Shown piece after piece: positions 7,110-16,610 of a stretch of DNA of 64,000 nt (positions are counted from its first letter, which is position 1; each line of letters opens with the position of its first letter). Source of the stretch: Bog-756 sp963699055 (GTDB taxonomy: Bacteria > Actinomycetota > Acidimicrobiia > Acidimicrobiales > RAAP-2); NCBI GenBank assembly GCA_963699055.1, contig CAVOTA010000002.1:434001-498000 (forward strand), in the 5' to 3' direction. The translations under genes were made by a program, and so were the position numbers. Under the pieces are notes generated by a model. The model saw nothing but the letters and a program-made list of their open reading frames with translations, was not told the origin of the DNA and ran no database searches.

Positions 7110-8912
7110 ATGACCGCCCGTCGACGTGCCCTGATCCCCCTCATCGCCGGTGTCGCCTTCGGCGCGCTGGTCCTGCTCGCGCCGGCGCGGGCGGTCGCCG
7201 CCCCCGCCGCCGGGGTGTCGGTCGCCCCGACGGCCGCACCGGCCTACGACGGGGACGCACCCGACCCGGACGTCGTCTACGACCCGGCCGTGCCCGGCGG
7301 CGAGTACTTCGCCTTCTCCACCGGCACCAGCCTCGCCGGCTACCTCCAGGTGCTGTGCGACCCCGCCACCACCACGGGCGCACCCGAGGTCGGGTGGGCC
7401 CCCTGCCCGGGCTTCCCCTACGGCGCGTCGGCCCTGCCCCGGCTCCCGTCCTGGGAGCAGCCGGCGACCCAGAACGCTCCCGGCGTGTTCCAGTGGAACG
7501 GCACCTGGATCCTCTTCTACACGGCGGCCCGGGCGGGGCACGCCGACGACACCGGGTCCAACTGCCTGTCGGTGGCCACCGCCGGCGACCTCACCCCCGG
7601 GGACCCGGTGTTCACCGACGCCTCCACGGGACCGCTCCTGTGCGACGCGTCGCTGGGCGGCGCCATCGACCCGTCGCCCTTCGTCGACCCGGTGGACGGC
7701 CAGCCCTACCTGATCTGGAAGACCAACGACGGCGGGTCGGCGCAGCCGGCCCGCCTGTGGGCCCAGGCACTCGGGTCCGACGGCACCACACTGGTGGGCC
7801 AGCCCCACCTGCTCCAGGTCCAGGACACCGTCGACCACCCGTTCGAGACGACCATCGAGAACCCGCAGCTGGTCGACGCGGGTGGCGACTACGTCCTCCT
7901 CTTCTCCACCGGGGTCTGGGACAGCTCGTCCTACGCGGAGACGGACGTGCAGTGCTCGGGACCGCTCGGGCCCTGTGCCGGACCCACGGCCCCCTTCCTC
8001 ACCTCGTACGGCGACGCCCAGGGACCGGGCGGAGGGATGCTGTTCCAGGACGCGACCGGTGCCTGGCGGCTGGCCTATGCCGCCTGGCCACCGGGCTGCA
8101 CCCACTACGTGCCACGGTGCGGAGGGGCGCGACGCCTGTTCGTGGCACCGGCGACGGTGTCGCCCTTCCCCCTCGTCCCGCCCACCACCGGGATCGCCGG
8201 GACCGCTGACGGACAGGGGTACTGGCTGGTCGACGCCTACGGGGGCGTCTCGGTTCACGGATCAGCCGTCGACTACGGGTCCATGTTCGGCCAGGCGTTG
8301 AACGAACCGGTCGAGCACCTGGTGCCGACGCCCGACGGGCGGGGGTACTGGATGGTGGCCTCGGACGGCGGGATCTTCTCGTTCGGCGACGCCCGCTTCT
8401 TCGGCTCGATGGGCGGCCGCCCGCTGAACGCCCCGATCGTCGACCTGGCCCCGACCCCCGACGGCGGCGGGTACTGGCTGGTGGCCTCGGACGGCGGGGT
8501 GTTCGCCTTCGGTGACGCCGCCTTCCTCGGGTCGATGGGCGGCGACCGGTTGAATCGGCCGGTGGTGGGGATCGCCGCCGACCCGACCACGGGCGGGTAC
8601 TGGCTGGTGGCCTCGGACGGCGGGGTGTTCGCCTTCGGCGCGCCGTTCCTCGGGTCCACCGGGTCCCTGACCCTGGTCCGCCCGGTGGACGGCATGGCCG
8701 TCACGGCCGACGGCCGGGGTTACTGGTTCGTGGCCTCGGACGGCGGGGTGTTCGCCTTCGGTGACGCCGGGTTCCACGGCTCGGCCGGAGGGCTCACGTT
8801 GGCGGCGCCGGTGGTCGCCATGGCCGCCGACCCGGCGACCGGCGGCTACTGGATGGTGGGGGCCGACGGCGGGGTGTTCGCCTACGGGGCCCCGTTCTAC
8901 GGTGCCGACTAG
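7110..8912 (+). CDS. Secreted GH43-like protein with C-terminal six-repeat propeller
   Basis: 600 residues from ATG 7110. A signal peptide (basic MTARRRA, hydrophobic core, AVAAPA) implies export. Residues ~45-350 resemble a five-bladed glycoside-hydrolase-43-like domain: DPDVVYDP near residue 52, later FQWNGTWILFYTAAR and AIDPSPFVD. From about residue 358 come six ~42-residue repeats of the form GYWLVASDGGVFAFGDAAFL, a beta-propeller-like module. The same repeat type ends the G1 peptidase encoded at 16611, so this looks like an interchangeable surface module. Sugar-hydrolase activity is an inference. It is divergent from the DHSWG-motif gene. Confidence 0.8.
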   Translation: MTARRRALIPLIAGVAFGALVLLAPARAVAAPAAGVSVAPTAAPAYDGDAPDPDVVYDPAVPGGEYFAFSTGTSLAGYLQVLCDPATTTGAPEVGWAPCPGFPYGASALPRLPSWEQPATQNAPGVFQWNGTWILFYTAARAGHADDTGSNCLSVATAGDLTPGDPVFTDASTGPLLCDASLGGAIDPSPFVDPVDGQPYLIWKTNDGGSAQPARLWAQALGSDGTTLVGQPHLLQVQDTVDHPFETTIENPQLVDAGGDYVLLFSTGVWDSSSYAETDVQCSGPLGPCAGPTAPFLTSYGDAQGPGGGMLFQDATGAWRLAYAAWPPGCTHYVPRCGGARRLFVAPATVSPFPLVPPTTGIAGTADGQGYWLVDAYGGVSVHGSAVDYGSMFGQALNEPVEHLVPTPDGRGYWMVASDGGIFSFGDARFFGSMGGRPLNAPIVDLAPTPDGGGYWLVASDGGVFAFGDAAFLGSMGGDRLNRPVVGIAADPTTGGYWLVASDGGVFAFGAPFLGSTGSLTLVRPVDGMAVTADGRGYWFVASDGGVFAFGDAGFHGSAGGLTLAAPVVAMAADPATGGYWMVGADGGVFAYGAPFYGAD

Positions 8913-8970
8913 GACGGTCGCGGAGGATCCCGGTGCCGGAGCCTCGGTGCCGGCCCCGTCGGCGGGACGG

Positions 8971-9909
8971 TCAGGGCGTGGTGGTCGTGGTGGTGGTCGA
9001 GCCGCCCGTGGCCCCGCTGCCGGTCCCGTGGTGGTGGCCGGCCCCGTGCCCACCGCAGGCCGCGGCCGTCGACGACGGGTCGGTGGTGGTGGTCGTGGCA
9101 CCGGGCTCGGTGGTGGTCGTCGTGGACGCCGTCTCCCCCGTCGCGCCCGTTCCCGTGCCGCACGTCCCGCTTCCGCCCCCGAGGTTGCCCCCGCGGCTGG
9201 AGCCTCCACCCGGCGTGCCACCACCCGAACCGGTGGTGGTGCCGCCGCCCGTGTCGCCGACCTGGTGTGCCCCGCCCGGTGAGGCGTGCACGACCGGGGT
9301 CACCGCGTGGCGCGTGCCGATCGTCGCCGTGGTGGCCGGCGCCGCGGCCGTGGCGGTCCCCGGCCGTGCCATCCGGATCGTGCAGGAGGCCGTCTGGATG
9401 CCACCCGCAGTGGCGCCGTTCGCCGCGCCTCCGACGGTGCACCCGCCGTGGGTGACGCCGAGGCGCCGGGCGCCGGAGAGGGCCGGGGGCCCCGAGGTCA
9501 CCACCGGGGCGGGGACGGCGACGTGGACGGCGGGTGCGGGCGTGGTCGGGGGGCTCGTGATCCCGACCGACCCGAGGATCCCCTGCACGGCATGGCCGGC
9601 CGGTCCCGGGAGCTGGGACGCCGCAGCCAGTCCGGTGGTCGCCACGAGCATGGTGGCCACGGTCGTCACGGCCATCACCGCCGGCGTACGACGGAGGCGC
9701 CGCCGTGCGGCGGGCCACGACCCCGAGACCGTCCGGAAGGCGGCTCGGGCCTCGTGCTCCGTCCGGAGCTCGTGCTCCTGGGCCGGTCCGGAGGCGGCGG
9801 CGAGCAGGTCGGCCAGCCGTCCGCTGGTGAGGTTGGGGAGCGCCACCACGTTGTCGTCCACCCCTGCGCTGAAGGTGGTGCCACCGGTCACGACGGGATC
9901 CTCACGCAT
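8971..9909 (-). CDS. Membrane-anchored anti-sigma-like protein with Thr/Gly-rich tail
   Basis: 312 residues; its ATG overlaps the sigma-factor stop by 8 bp. About 75 cytoplasmic N-terminal residues precede one membrane helix (residues ~75-98, AVMAVTTVATMLVATTGLAA). The exported part is low complexity, with Gly/Ser-rich stretches and runs of Thr (TTTTTEPG..., final TTTTTTTP). No HxxxCxxC zinc anti-sigma motif is visible, so the anti-sigma role rests on gene order and topology. The tail looks like an extended cell-wall-spanning linker. Confidence 0.7.
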   Translation of the reverse strand: MREDPVVTGGTTFSAGVDDNVVALPNLTSGRLADLLAAASGPAQEHELRTEHEARAAFRTVSGSWPAARRRLRRTPAVMAVTTVATMLVATTGLAAASQLPGPAGHAVQGILGSVGITSPPTTPAPAVHVAVPAPVVTSGPPALSGARRLGVTHGGCTVGGAANGATAGGIQTASCTIRMARPGTATAAAPATTATIGTRHAVTPVVHASPGGAHQVGDTGGGTTTGSGGGTPGGGSSRGGNLGGGSGTCGTGTGATGETASTTTTTEPGATTTTTDPSSTAAACGGHGAGHHHGTGSGATGGSTTTTTTTP

Positions 9910-10540
9910 GGAGGCGCTCCCCCTCGTGCACCGTGACCGTGGCCGAGGTCGTGGTCACCACGGTCGTGCCCGCCCGTGCACCGGTCCCGACCGGGACCTC
10001 GGTGGACCCCAGCTCGACCAGCTGCCGCTCCAGCCGCTTCAGTCCCCGGTGGCACAGCACCCGCACCGATCCCGGGGTGCGGTCCATCACCGTCGCCACC
10101 CGTGCCACGTCCATCCCCACGACGATGCGGAGCATGACCGCCTCGGCCTGGTCGGGCGGCAGCTGCGCGATGAGCGAGACGGCGCGGTCGGTGGCCGAAT
10201 GCTCGGCCGCCTCCTCCTCGACGTTCGCCGTGGACGGCAGCACCACGAGACTGGCGTGCTCGATCACGTCGATCCGCCGCTCACCACTCCGGTACCAGTC
10301 CGTCAGCCGGTTCCGTGCCGTCGTGTACAGCCAGCCGCGGAAGCCCGACTCGTCGCCCTCGAATCCGGGGAGGGCGCGCAGCACGCGCACCCAGATGTCG
10401 GCGGCGAGGTCCTCGGCCACCGGGGCCGCCTTGACCCGCAGGTAGCGCATCAGGCCGGGCTGGAACTCGCGCCACAGCCGCGCGAACGCTTCCTCGTCAC
10501 CCTGCTGCGCCCCCTGCAAGGTCCCCCTGAAGTCCAACAT
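9902..10540 (-). CDS. ECF-type RNA polymerase sigma factor
   Basis: 212 residues from ATG 10540. Sigma region 2 is visible as FARLWREFQPGLMRYLRVKA...AEDLAADIWVRVLRALPGF...FRGWLYTTARNRLTDW. Region 4 is SLIAQLPPDQAEAVMLRIVVGMDVARVATVM followed by the helix-turn-helix TPGSVRVLCHRGLKRLE. It would direct RNA polymerase to a stress or envelope regulon and be held by the co-encoded membrane protein. A 37-residue Thr-rich C-terminal extension follows region 4. A DUF4185-like lipoprotein gene diverges from it across 303 bp. Confidence 0.93.
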   Translation of the reverse strand: MLDFRGTLQGAQQGDEEAFARLWREFQPGLMRYLRVKAAPVAEDLAADIWVRVLRALPGFEGDESGFRGWLYTTARNRLTDWYRSGERRIDVIEHASLVVLPSTANVEEEAAEHSATDRAVSLIAQLPPDQAEAVMLRIVVGMDVARVATVMDRTPGSVRVLCHRGLKRLERQLVELGSTEVPVGTGARAGTTVVTTTSATVTVHEGERLHA

Positions 10541-10843
10541 GCGAGCCACCTGCCGTCCCGTGCTGCATCGTGAAGTCGAATCCCCGGTGCTTGTCTTACA
10601 CCCCGGGTGGGCCACCGTCCAGCACCCCGATCCGTCGCGAGGCTCCCCACCATCGACGGATTCCACGGTGTAACGCGATGGGGCCTTCGTTCGTTGGTAG
10701 AGGGGCGCGACGTGTGCCCCACGCGCCGCCCGCCTCCCCCGACGGACCTCCGCCGACGCCTGCGGAGCGGGCCGCGATGGTACGATCTCCCGCCGGCCGT
10801 TGGTCCGGGGCAACCAGCAGCACGTCGTAGGGGAGTCGCACCG
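10541..10843. other. Divergent intergenic region, sigma factor / lipoprotein
   Basis: 303 bp with no gene I can support. It must hold the promoters of both divergent genes. TACGAT at 10781-10786 is a possible -10 element for the lipoprotein gene, but I see no convincing -35 partner. GGGGAG lies about 10 bp before the lipoprotein ATG. Confidence 0.5.
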
Positions 10844-12550
10844 ATGCAGCAACCACCATCCGCCACCCCCCGTCGCCGGGTACCGGGCGCGCTCCTCGGA
10901 ACCGCCGTGCTGGTGCTGGTCGCCGGAGCGCTGGCCGCCTGCGGCCAGAGCGCCGCACCGCCGATGCCGCCGGCGGCGTTCTTCTCGCTGCCCGGGAACG
11001 GTCAGGCCGCGGTGGTGTGGGCGGCACCGGCCCAACGCGCCGACGTGACCTCGTACGTCGCCACCGCCCGGCCGGGCGGCCGGACCTGCACCTCGACCAC
11101 GGTGCTGCGCTGCACCATCACCGGGCTGACCAACGGGAGAACGTACGCCGTCTCCGTCCAGTCGGTCGGACCCGGGGGCAGGAGCACGTCGGACAGCCAC
11201 CCGATCACCGTCGGGACACCGTGGGCCCCGTCCGGCGTGACCTCGGCACCGGGCGACTCCAGCGCCGCGCTCACCTGGAAGGCACCCACCTTCTCCGCCG
11301 GCGGACCGGTCCTCTCTTACACGGCGGTGTCCTTCCCGGGCGGCGGCAGGTGTACGACGACGACCACCTCGTGCACGGTCACCGGACTCGCCAACGACAC
11401 GACCTACGCCTTCACCGTCACCGCCACCAATGCGTTCGGTACCAGCACCGCCTCGGCACCGAGTCCCTCGGTGATGCCGTCCGACACCGCCGGCGGCTCG
11501 GTCGGCATCGTCTACCTCGGGCCGGTCAACGCCAACCAGGAGACGACCGACGGCACCATCCTCCAGCGCGACGCCGGCATCAGCGTGGCACTGCCCAACG
11601 GACGCGACCTGTGGATCTTCGGCGACACGTCGTCGTTCAGCGCCGACTCCAGCCAGTCGAACGCCTTCATCGGGGGCAGTACGGCCGCCAAGGGGCGCTA
11701 CGTCCCCGGTGAGTCGCCGACCGCCCTCAAGGACATCAAGCCCGCCGGCTCCGGGGTGTCCACGACGCCGACCCAGTTCATCCCCACGCCGACCGACACG
11801 TACATGCCCGACGGGACCGGGCGCGCGTGCAGCGCGGCCAACGGGGCGGTCTACACGGCACGGTGGCCCACCGGGGCGGCGCTGCTCGACACCCAGACGC
11901 TGCTCGTCACCTACACCGACGTGTGCGTCACCTCGTCCACGTCGTTCACCGTCGAGGGCTGGGGCTTCATGACCTACGCGTGGCGGAGCGCCAAGATCAA
12001 GTCCCAGCCGCTCGACGTGTTCCCGCCGGCGAGCTCCGGGGCCGAGCTGCCGCCGGACCGCGCCTACCAGTCCCCCATCGTGGCGAACGGGCAGGTCACG
12101 TTCTTCACCTCGGTGTGCACCTCGCTCTACATCGCGTGCACGGCCGGGTCGGTGTCGGCGACGACGGTGGGGGCCGACGTCCTGACCCTGGCGGTCCCCG
12201 GGAACTACGCGGGTCAGCCGGCGGTGACCGACGGGAGCGCCCCGTGGATGCCGGTCAACGTATCGGTGGCGGCCTACCCGAGCGGGCTGCGGCTCATCGA
12301 GCAGACCTCCATCGGCGGGACGTTCGTCGTCTTCTCGTCGGCGACGCCCACCGGGCCCTGGCACCCCTTCTACTCGGGGACGCTGCCCGGTTGCAGCACC
12401 ACACCCAAGGGCTTCTGCTACGCCTTCGTGGGCCATCCCGAACTGGGGAGCGACACGAGTCTCCTGGTGTCGTACTTCAAGCCGGACTCGCCCGAGAACG
12501 CCAACGTCGGCCACGTGGACCTGGCCCTCGTGCCCCTGACCGCACCCTGA
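10844..12550 (+). CDS. Lipoprotein with two fibronectin-III-like domains and a DUF4185-like domain
   Basis: 568 residues from ATG 10844 with GGGGAG upstream. The signal sequence ends in a lipobox (LAAC, near residue 28), so it is probably lipid-anchored outside the membrane. Two FnIII-like domains follow (TITGLTNGRTYAVSVQSVGP; TVTGLANDTTYAFTVTATNA), with Cys pairs RTCTST...LRCT and GRCTTT...SCT. From about residue 225 a propeller-like domain with GRDLWIFGDTSS and HPELGSDTSLLVSYFKPD resembles DUF4185. Function is unknown; it could bind or trim envelope glycans. It diverges from the sigma-factor gene and may be under its control. Confidence 0.75.
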   Translation: MQQPPSATPRRRVPGALLGTAVLVLVAGALAACGQSAAPPMPPAAFFSLPGNGQAAVVWAAPAQRADVTSYVATARPGGRTCTSTTVLRCTITGLTNGRTYAVSVQSVGPGGRSTSDSHPITVGTPWAPSGVTSAPGDSSAALTWKAPTFSAGGPVLSYTAVSFPGGGRCTTTTTSCTVTGLANDTTYAFTVTATNAFGTSTASAPSPSVMPSDTAGGSVGIVYLGPVNANQETTDGTILQRDAGISVALPNGRDLWIFGDTSSFSADSSQSNAFIGGSTAAKGRYVPGESPTALKDIKPAGSGVSTTPTQFIPTPTDTYMPDGTGRACSAANGAVYTARWPTGAALLDTQTLLVTYTDVCVTSSTSFTVEGWGFMTYAWRSAKIKSQPLDVFPPASSGAELPPDRAYQSPIVANGQVTFFTSVCTSLYIACTAGSVSATTVGADVLTLAVPGNYAGQPAVTDGSAPWMPVNVSVAAYPSGLRLIEQTSIGGTFVVFSSATPTGPWHPFYSGTLPGCSTTPKGFCYAFVGHPELGSDTSLLVSYFKPDSPENANVGHVDLALVPLTAP

Positions 12551-12580
12551 CCCCGTCGGGAGGGCCGGTTCGCCCGGCGT

Positions 12581-13231
12581 TCAGTCGGGAAGGGTGTAGG
12601 AGTTCTCGAACTCGTCCTGCAGCACCGTGGCGACGTGGTCGGTGGTGTCGACCACCAGTTCCTCGGTGAGGACGCGGACACGGTAGGACCACCCGTCGGG
12701 CAGGGCGAGGCGGTCCCCCAACGTGGCCAGCGCGGCCTCGTCCATCCCGGGGTCGACGGCGATGCACAGGGCCTGCATGACGTAGGCCAGCCCGGTCGGG
12801 TCCACCAGCTCGTAGACCGGCCGGCCGGCGTCGTAGAAGAAGACCGCGCCCCGGTCGACGTGGACGTCGGTGTAGGGCGCCGTGGCCGGCACGTCGCCCA
12901 GGTCGATGACGGCGATCCGACGCATGAGGATGCCGTTGAACTCGCGCAGCACCGGCTCCCGCACGGCCACCTTGGTCCCGATCCCGTCGATGGTCCAGTA
13001 GCGGGGACCGTTCAGCTTGACGACGACCGCTCCCAGCTCCTCGGCCAGGGCGGCGGCGTCCAGGCCGTCCCACTGCTCCTGAGGGCACTCGTTCAGGAAC
13101 TGGGTGCCGTAGACCTCGGCCTCGAACCGGCCGTCACGGTCGAAGGCGGCGATGACCTCGCCGTACCGCACGCCGCGGACGTCGTCGACGAGCCGGGGCG
13201 TGTCGCTCGTTCGATGGGTGTCGCTGACCAT
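12581..13231 (-). CDS. Conserved hypothetical protein
   Basis: 216 residues from ATG 13231; I do not recognise the family. It is soluble, with no signal or membrane segment. The N-terminal half has RYGEVIAAFDRDGRFEAEVY and QFLNECPQEQWDGLDAAALA, a middle block reads RRIAVIDLGDVPATAPYTDV, then RGAVFFYDAGRPVYELVDPT. The C-terminal part is helical. Composition and codon use match the neighbours, so it is not obviously acquired. It is convergent with the lipoprotein gene and divergent from the amino-acid permease gene. Confidence 0.65.
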   Translation of the reverse strand: MVSDTHRTSDTPRLVDDVRGVRYGEVIAAFDRDGRFEAEVYGTQFLNECPQEQWDGLDAAALAEELGAVVVKLNGPRYWTIDGIGTKVAVREPVLREFNGILMRRIAVIDLGDVPATAPYTDVHVDRGAVFFYDAGRPVYELVDPTGLAYVMQALCIAVDPGMDEAALATLGDRLALPDGWSYRVRVLTEELVVDTTDHVATVLQDEFENSYTLPD

Positions 13232-13421
13232 GGTCCGGTTCCTCCCGCTGTCGGGCCCGCTGCCGCGGGCGCTGGGGAAACTATAGACAGAACCACTGAC
13301 AGATGCCCGCCGGCGACCGGGCCGGCCCGTGACGGGCACCGGAGCACGCCCGGGCATCCGGTAGCGTGCCCCCAGCCGTCGGGACCCGACCGCCGGACAG
13401 GAGCGAGTGGAGGACCGTCCG

Positions 13422-15059
13422 GTGAGCAGCGCCCAGGAGTACGTCGAGCCCGGGAGCGAGTACGACGAGCCGCTCGTCCCGAAGGGCCTGAAGCCGAACG
13501 CCATCGGTCTGGTCACCTCCACGGCGGTCGGCCTGGCCTCGACGGCGCCGGCGTACAGCCTGGCCGCCACGCTCGGCTTCGTCGTGGTGGTGGTCGGCGT
13601 GCAGTCACCCCTCCTGGTCATCCTCGCCTTCGTCCCGATGTTCTTCTCCTCCTGGGCCAACAAGGAGATGAACCGGGCCGATCCTGACTGCGGGACCAGC
13701 TTCACCTGGGCGGCACGGGCCCTCGGTCCGCGTACGGGCTGGTTCGCCGGAGGCTGGGGCACCGTGGCGGCCGACTTCCTGGCCATGGCCAGCTACGCAC
13801 AGGTCGCCGGTCAGTACGTGTTCCTCCTGTTCGGCGCCACGTCCATCGGCTACGACGCCACCAGTCCGTGGGTGCTGGCGACCGGTATCGGGTGGATCGT
13901 GCTCCTGACCTGGGTCTGCTACCGCGGGATCCAGGTCTCGGCCCGGCTCCAGGTGGTGCTGGTGGTCATCGAGGTGATCCTCCTGGCCGTCCTCGCCGTC
14001 ACCGCCCTGATCAAGGTGGGGGCCGGATCTGCACCGCCCGGCCACCTGGATCCGTCGTGGTCGTGGTTCGATCCGTTCCGGATCACCTCGTTCTCCACGT
14101 TCATGCAGGGCATGCTGCTCATGCTGTTCATGTACTGGGGCTGGGACACGACGGTCTCGCTCAACGAGGAGAGCGAGGAGCCGACCCGCATCCCGGGCAC
14201 GGCCGGGGTGATCTCCACCGTGATCCTCCTGTTCACCTTCCTCCTGGTGATCCTGTCGGTCCAGTCCTTCGCCGGCATCGGGACCCACGGCATCGGACTC
14301 GGGAACCCGAACAACCAGAACGACGTACTGTCCGTCCTGGGCAGCGCCATCTTCGGGGGCTCGGGCATCGGCCAGGTGGCGGCCCGGCTGCTCGTCCTGA
14401 TGGTGCTCACCTCGACGGCGGCCACCGCCCAGACGACGATCCTCCCCAACGCCCGGACCACCCTGTCGATGTCGTTCCACAAGGCGCTGCCGGACTCGTT
14501 CGCCCGGATCCACCCCAGATACCGGTCGCCCACCGTGTCGACCGTGGTGTTCAGCGCCCTGTCGATCGTCTTCTACGTGATCATGAACTACGTGTCGGGC
14601 GGCAACGTGATCAGCGACTCGGTGTCGGCCGGGACGTTCTTCATCGCCCTGTACCTCGGGATCACCGGTGTCGCCTGCGTATGGCACTACCGGCGCTCGA
14701 TGCGGACGACCACCCGCACGCTGTGGACCCAGGGGATCATGCCGGGACTGAGCGCGGTGATGCTCTTCGCCCTGCTGGGCTGGAACGTCTGGCTCTACGC
14801 CAGCGACCCGACCCAGAGCTACACCAGCTGGAAGCTGCCCTTCCCGCCCCACTGGACCGTCGGCGGCGTCATCATCATCGGGATCGTCACCACGGTGATC
14901 GGCCTCGGGTGCATGTACGCCATGGAGCGCACCAGTCCCGCCTACTTCCGGGGCGAGACCCTCCACACCGGCCTGTCCATCACCGACGACGACCAGGTGG
15001 TCCGCATCGCCCCCGGAGGAACCGACGGCACCGGAGGATCCGACCGCACCGAACCCTAG
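13422..15059 (+). CDS. APC-superfamily amino acid permease
   Basis: 545 residues with about 12 membrane helices. The first reads LKPNAIGLVTSTAVGLASTA, followed by the GTSFTWAARALGPRTGWFAGG consensus of APC permeases in two parts, and a later QTTILPNARTTLSMSFHKALP loop. It would take up or exchange an amino acid or polyamine; substrate unknown. GTG 13422 is preferred because GGAGG lies 8 bp upstream; GTG 13407 in the same frame is an alternative giving five more residues. Confidence 0.88.
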   Translation: MSSAQEYVEPGSEYDEPLVPKGLKPNAIGLVTSTAVGLASTAPAYSLAATLGFVVVVVGVQSPLLVILAFVPMFFSSWANKEMNRADPDCGTSFTWAARALGPRTGWFAGGWGTVAADFLAMASYAQVAGQYVFLLFGATSIGYDATSPWVLATGIGWIVLLTWVCYRGIQVSARLQVVLVVIEVILLAVLAVTALIKVGAGSAPPGHLDPSWSWFDPFRITSFSTFMQGMLLMLFMYWGWDTTVSLNEESEEPTRIPGTAGVISTVILLFTFLLVILSVQSFAGIGTHGIGLGNPNNQNDVLSVLGSAIFGGSGIGQVAARLLVLMVLTSTAATAQTTILPNARTTLSMSFHKALPDSFARIHPRYRSPTVSTVVFSALSIVFYVIMNYVSGGNVISDSVSAGTFFIALYLGITGVACVWHYRRSMRTTTRTLWTQGIMPGLSAVMLFALLGWNVWLYASDPTQSYTSWKLPFPPHWTVGGVIIIGIVTTVIGLGCMYAMERTSPAYFRGETLHTGLSITDDDQVVRIAPGGTDGTGGSDRTEP

Positions 15060-15146
15060 GGACGCGCCCTCCGGACCCGCCCGGTCCTGGCCCGCGGAAG
15101 GCGCCGGTAGCTTGGCCCCCATGCGGGGGAACGGCCACGGACGCAG

Positions 15147-16493
15147 GTGGCCCGGATGAGGCTGCCGCGTCTGCGGCGCAACCGGGTGGACGACGAGGTC
15201 GCGCCACCGGCGGGCCTGGAGCAGTCCGACGACGCCCAGATCGACGCCGACCTCCCCTACACACCGGGTACCGCCCGTGCCGCCCTCGGCCATCCGGCCT
15301 TCCGCTCGGTGTGGCTCGGCACCTTCGCCTCGAACGTCGGCACCTGGATGCAGAATATCGCCCTGGGTGTGTTCGCCTTCGAGCTCACCCACTCCGCCAC
15401 CTACGTGGCGCTCCTCGGCTTCGCCCAGCTCGGCCCGCTCTTCCTCCTCTCCATCCTCGGCGGTGCCCTGGCCGACGTGGTCGACCGCCGACGACTCCTG
15501 ATCGCGTGCCAGGTCGAGCAGCTGGTGTTCTCCCTGGCCCTGGCCTGGGCGGCGTCGCGGGCCCACCCGTCGACCCTGCTGGTGTTCGCCTGCGTGCTCG
15601 CCGTCGGTATCGGCAACGCCCTCAACGCGCCGGCCTTCACCGCCGTGCTCCCGACGCTGGTGCCCCGCCGCGACCTGCCCGGCGCGGTGTCCCTGCAGTC
15701 GGTGCAGATGAACCTGTCCCGGGTCATCGGCCCGGCCATCGGCGGGCTCCTGCTCCCCCTGGTGGCCGCGTGGGGCATCTTCGCGATCAACGCCGCCACC
15801 TACGGATTCGCCATCGTCGTGATCGCCCGGGTCTCGCTCCCTCGCCGGGTGGAGCACGAGCAGGCCCCCGGCGACACCGGCATCCGCCGGCTGCTCGGCG
15901 GGCTGGCCGTCGCCCGGTCGGACGCGCTGGTCCGCTTCTGCCTCGTCACGATCTTCGGCATCTCGTTCTTCTGCCTGCCCTTCATCGGCCTCATGCCGGT
16001 GGTGGCGGCCCGGGACCTGCACATCGACCCGGCCGGGGCGGTCTACGGCGGGCTGTACGCGCTGTTCGGGTTCGGGGCCGCCCTCGGTGCCATCTCCGTG
16101 GGGACCGTGTTCGCCGCCGTGCCCCGGACGCTGCTGATCCGGCTGGGTCTGGTCGGTTTCGCCGCCGCCCTGGCGGTCTTCGGGCTCCTGTCGCAGATCT
16201 GGGCCGCCTACGCCGTGGTGCTGGTGGTCGGGTACGCCTACTTCGTGACCATCACCTCGCTGTCCACCGCGCTGCAGGCCCACATCGCCGACGCCGTCCG
16301 GGGGCGGGTCATGGCGCTGTGGATCATGGGGTTCGGCGGCACCGTGCCCCTCGGCCTGCTGGTCGGCGGGGCGGTGGCCACGGCGACGTCGGTGCGGGCC
16401 GTCGTGCTCGCAGGAGCGGCGATCGCGCTCGGCATCGGTGCCTATGCCTGGGTCCGCGCACCCACGGCCGACGGCGTGGTCGCCGCCACCTGA
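15147..16493 (+). CDS. MFS transporter, EntS-like (MFS_3 type)
   Basis: 448 residues with an acidic cytoplasmic N-terminus of ~50 residues, then FRSVWLGTFASNVGTWMQNI, the typical first helix of the EntS/MFS_3 branch. The loop motif GGALADVVDRRRLLIA and NALNAPAFTAVLPTLVPRRD also fit. Relatives export siderophores or act as general exporters. No siderophore genes are near, so the substrate is open. GTG 15147 and ATG 15156 are both possible starts. It lies 87 bp after the permease gene in the same direction. Confidence 0.87.
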   Translation: MARMRLPRLRRNRVDDEVAPPAGLEQSDDAQIDADLPYTPGTARAALGHPAFRSVWLGTFASNVGTWMQNIALGVFAFELTHSATYVALLGFAQLGPLFLLSILGGALADVVDRRRLLIACQVEQLVFSLALAWAASRAHPSTLLVFACVLAVGIGNALNAPAFTAVLPTLVPRRDLPGAVSLQSVQMNLSRVIGPAIGGLLLPLVAAWGIFAINAATYGFAIVVIARVSLPRRVEHEQAPGDTGIRRLLGGLAVARSDALVRFCLVTIFGISFFCLPFIGLMPVVAARDLHIDPAGAVYGGLYALFGFGAALGAISVGTVFAAVPRTLLIRLGLVGFAAALAVFGLLSQIWAAYAVVLVVGYAYFVTITSLSTALQAHIADAVRGRVMALWIMGFGGTVPLGLLVGGAVATATSVRAVVLAGAAIALGIGAYAWVRAPTADGVVAAT

Positions 16494-16610
16494 GCGCCAC
16501 ACCGTCCGTCCGGTGGTGCCCTGCACCACGGCGGCCACCTGCCGCTCGCTACAGTCGTCACCCTCGGGCACCCGCCCGATCCCACCGACCCGAAGGGCGG
16601 GACGCGCGCC

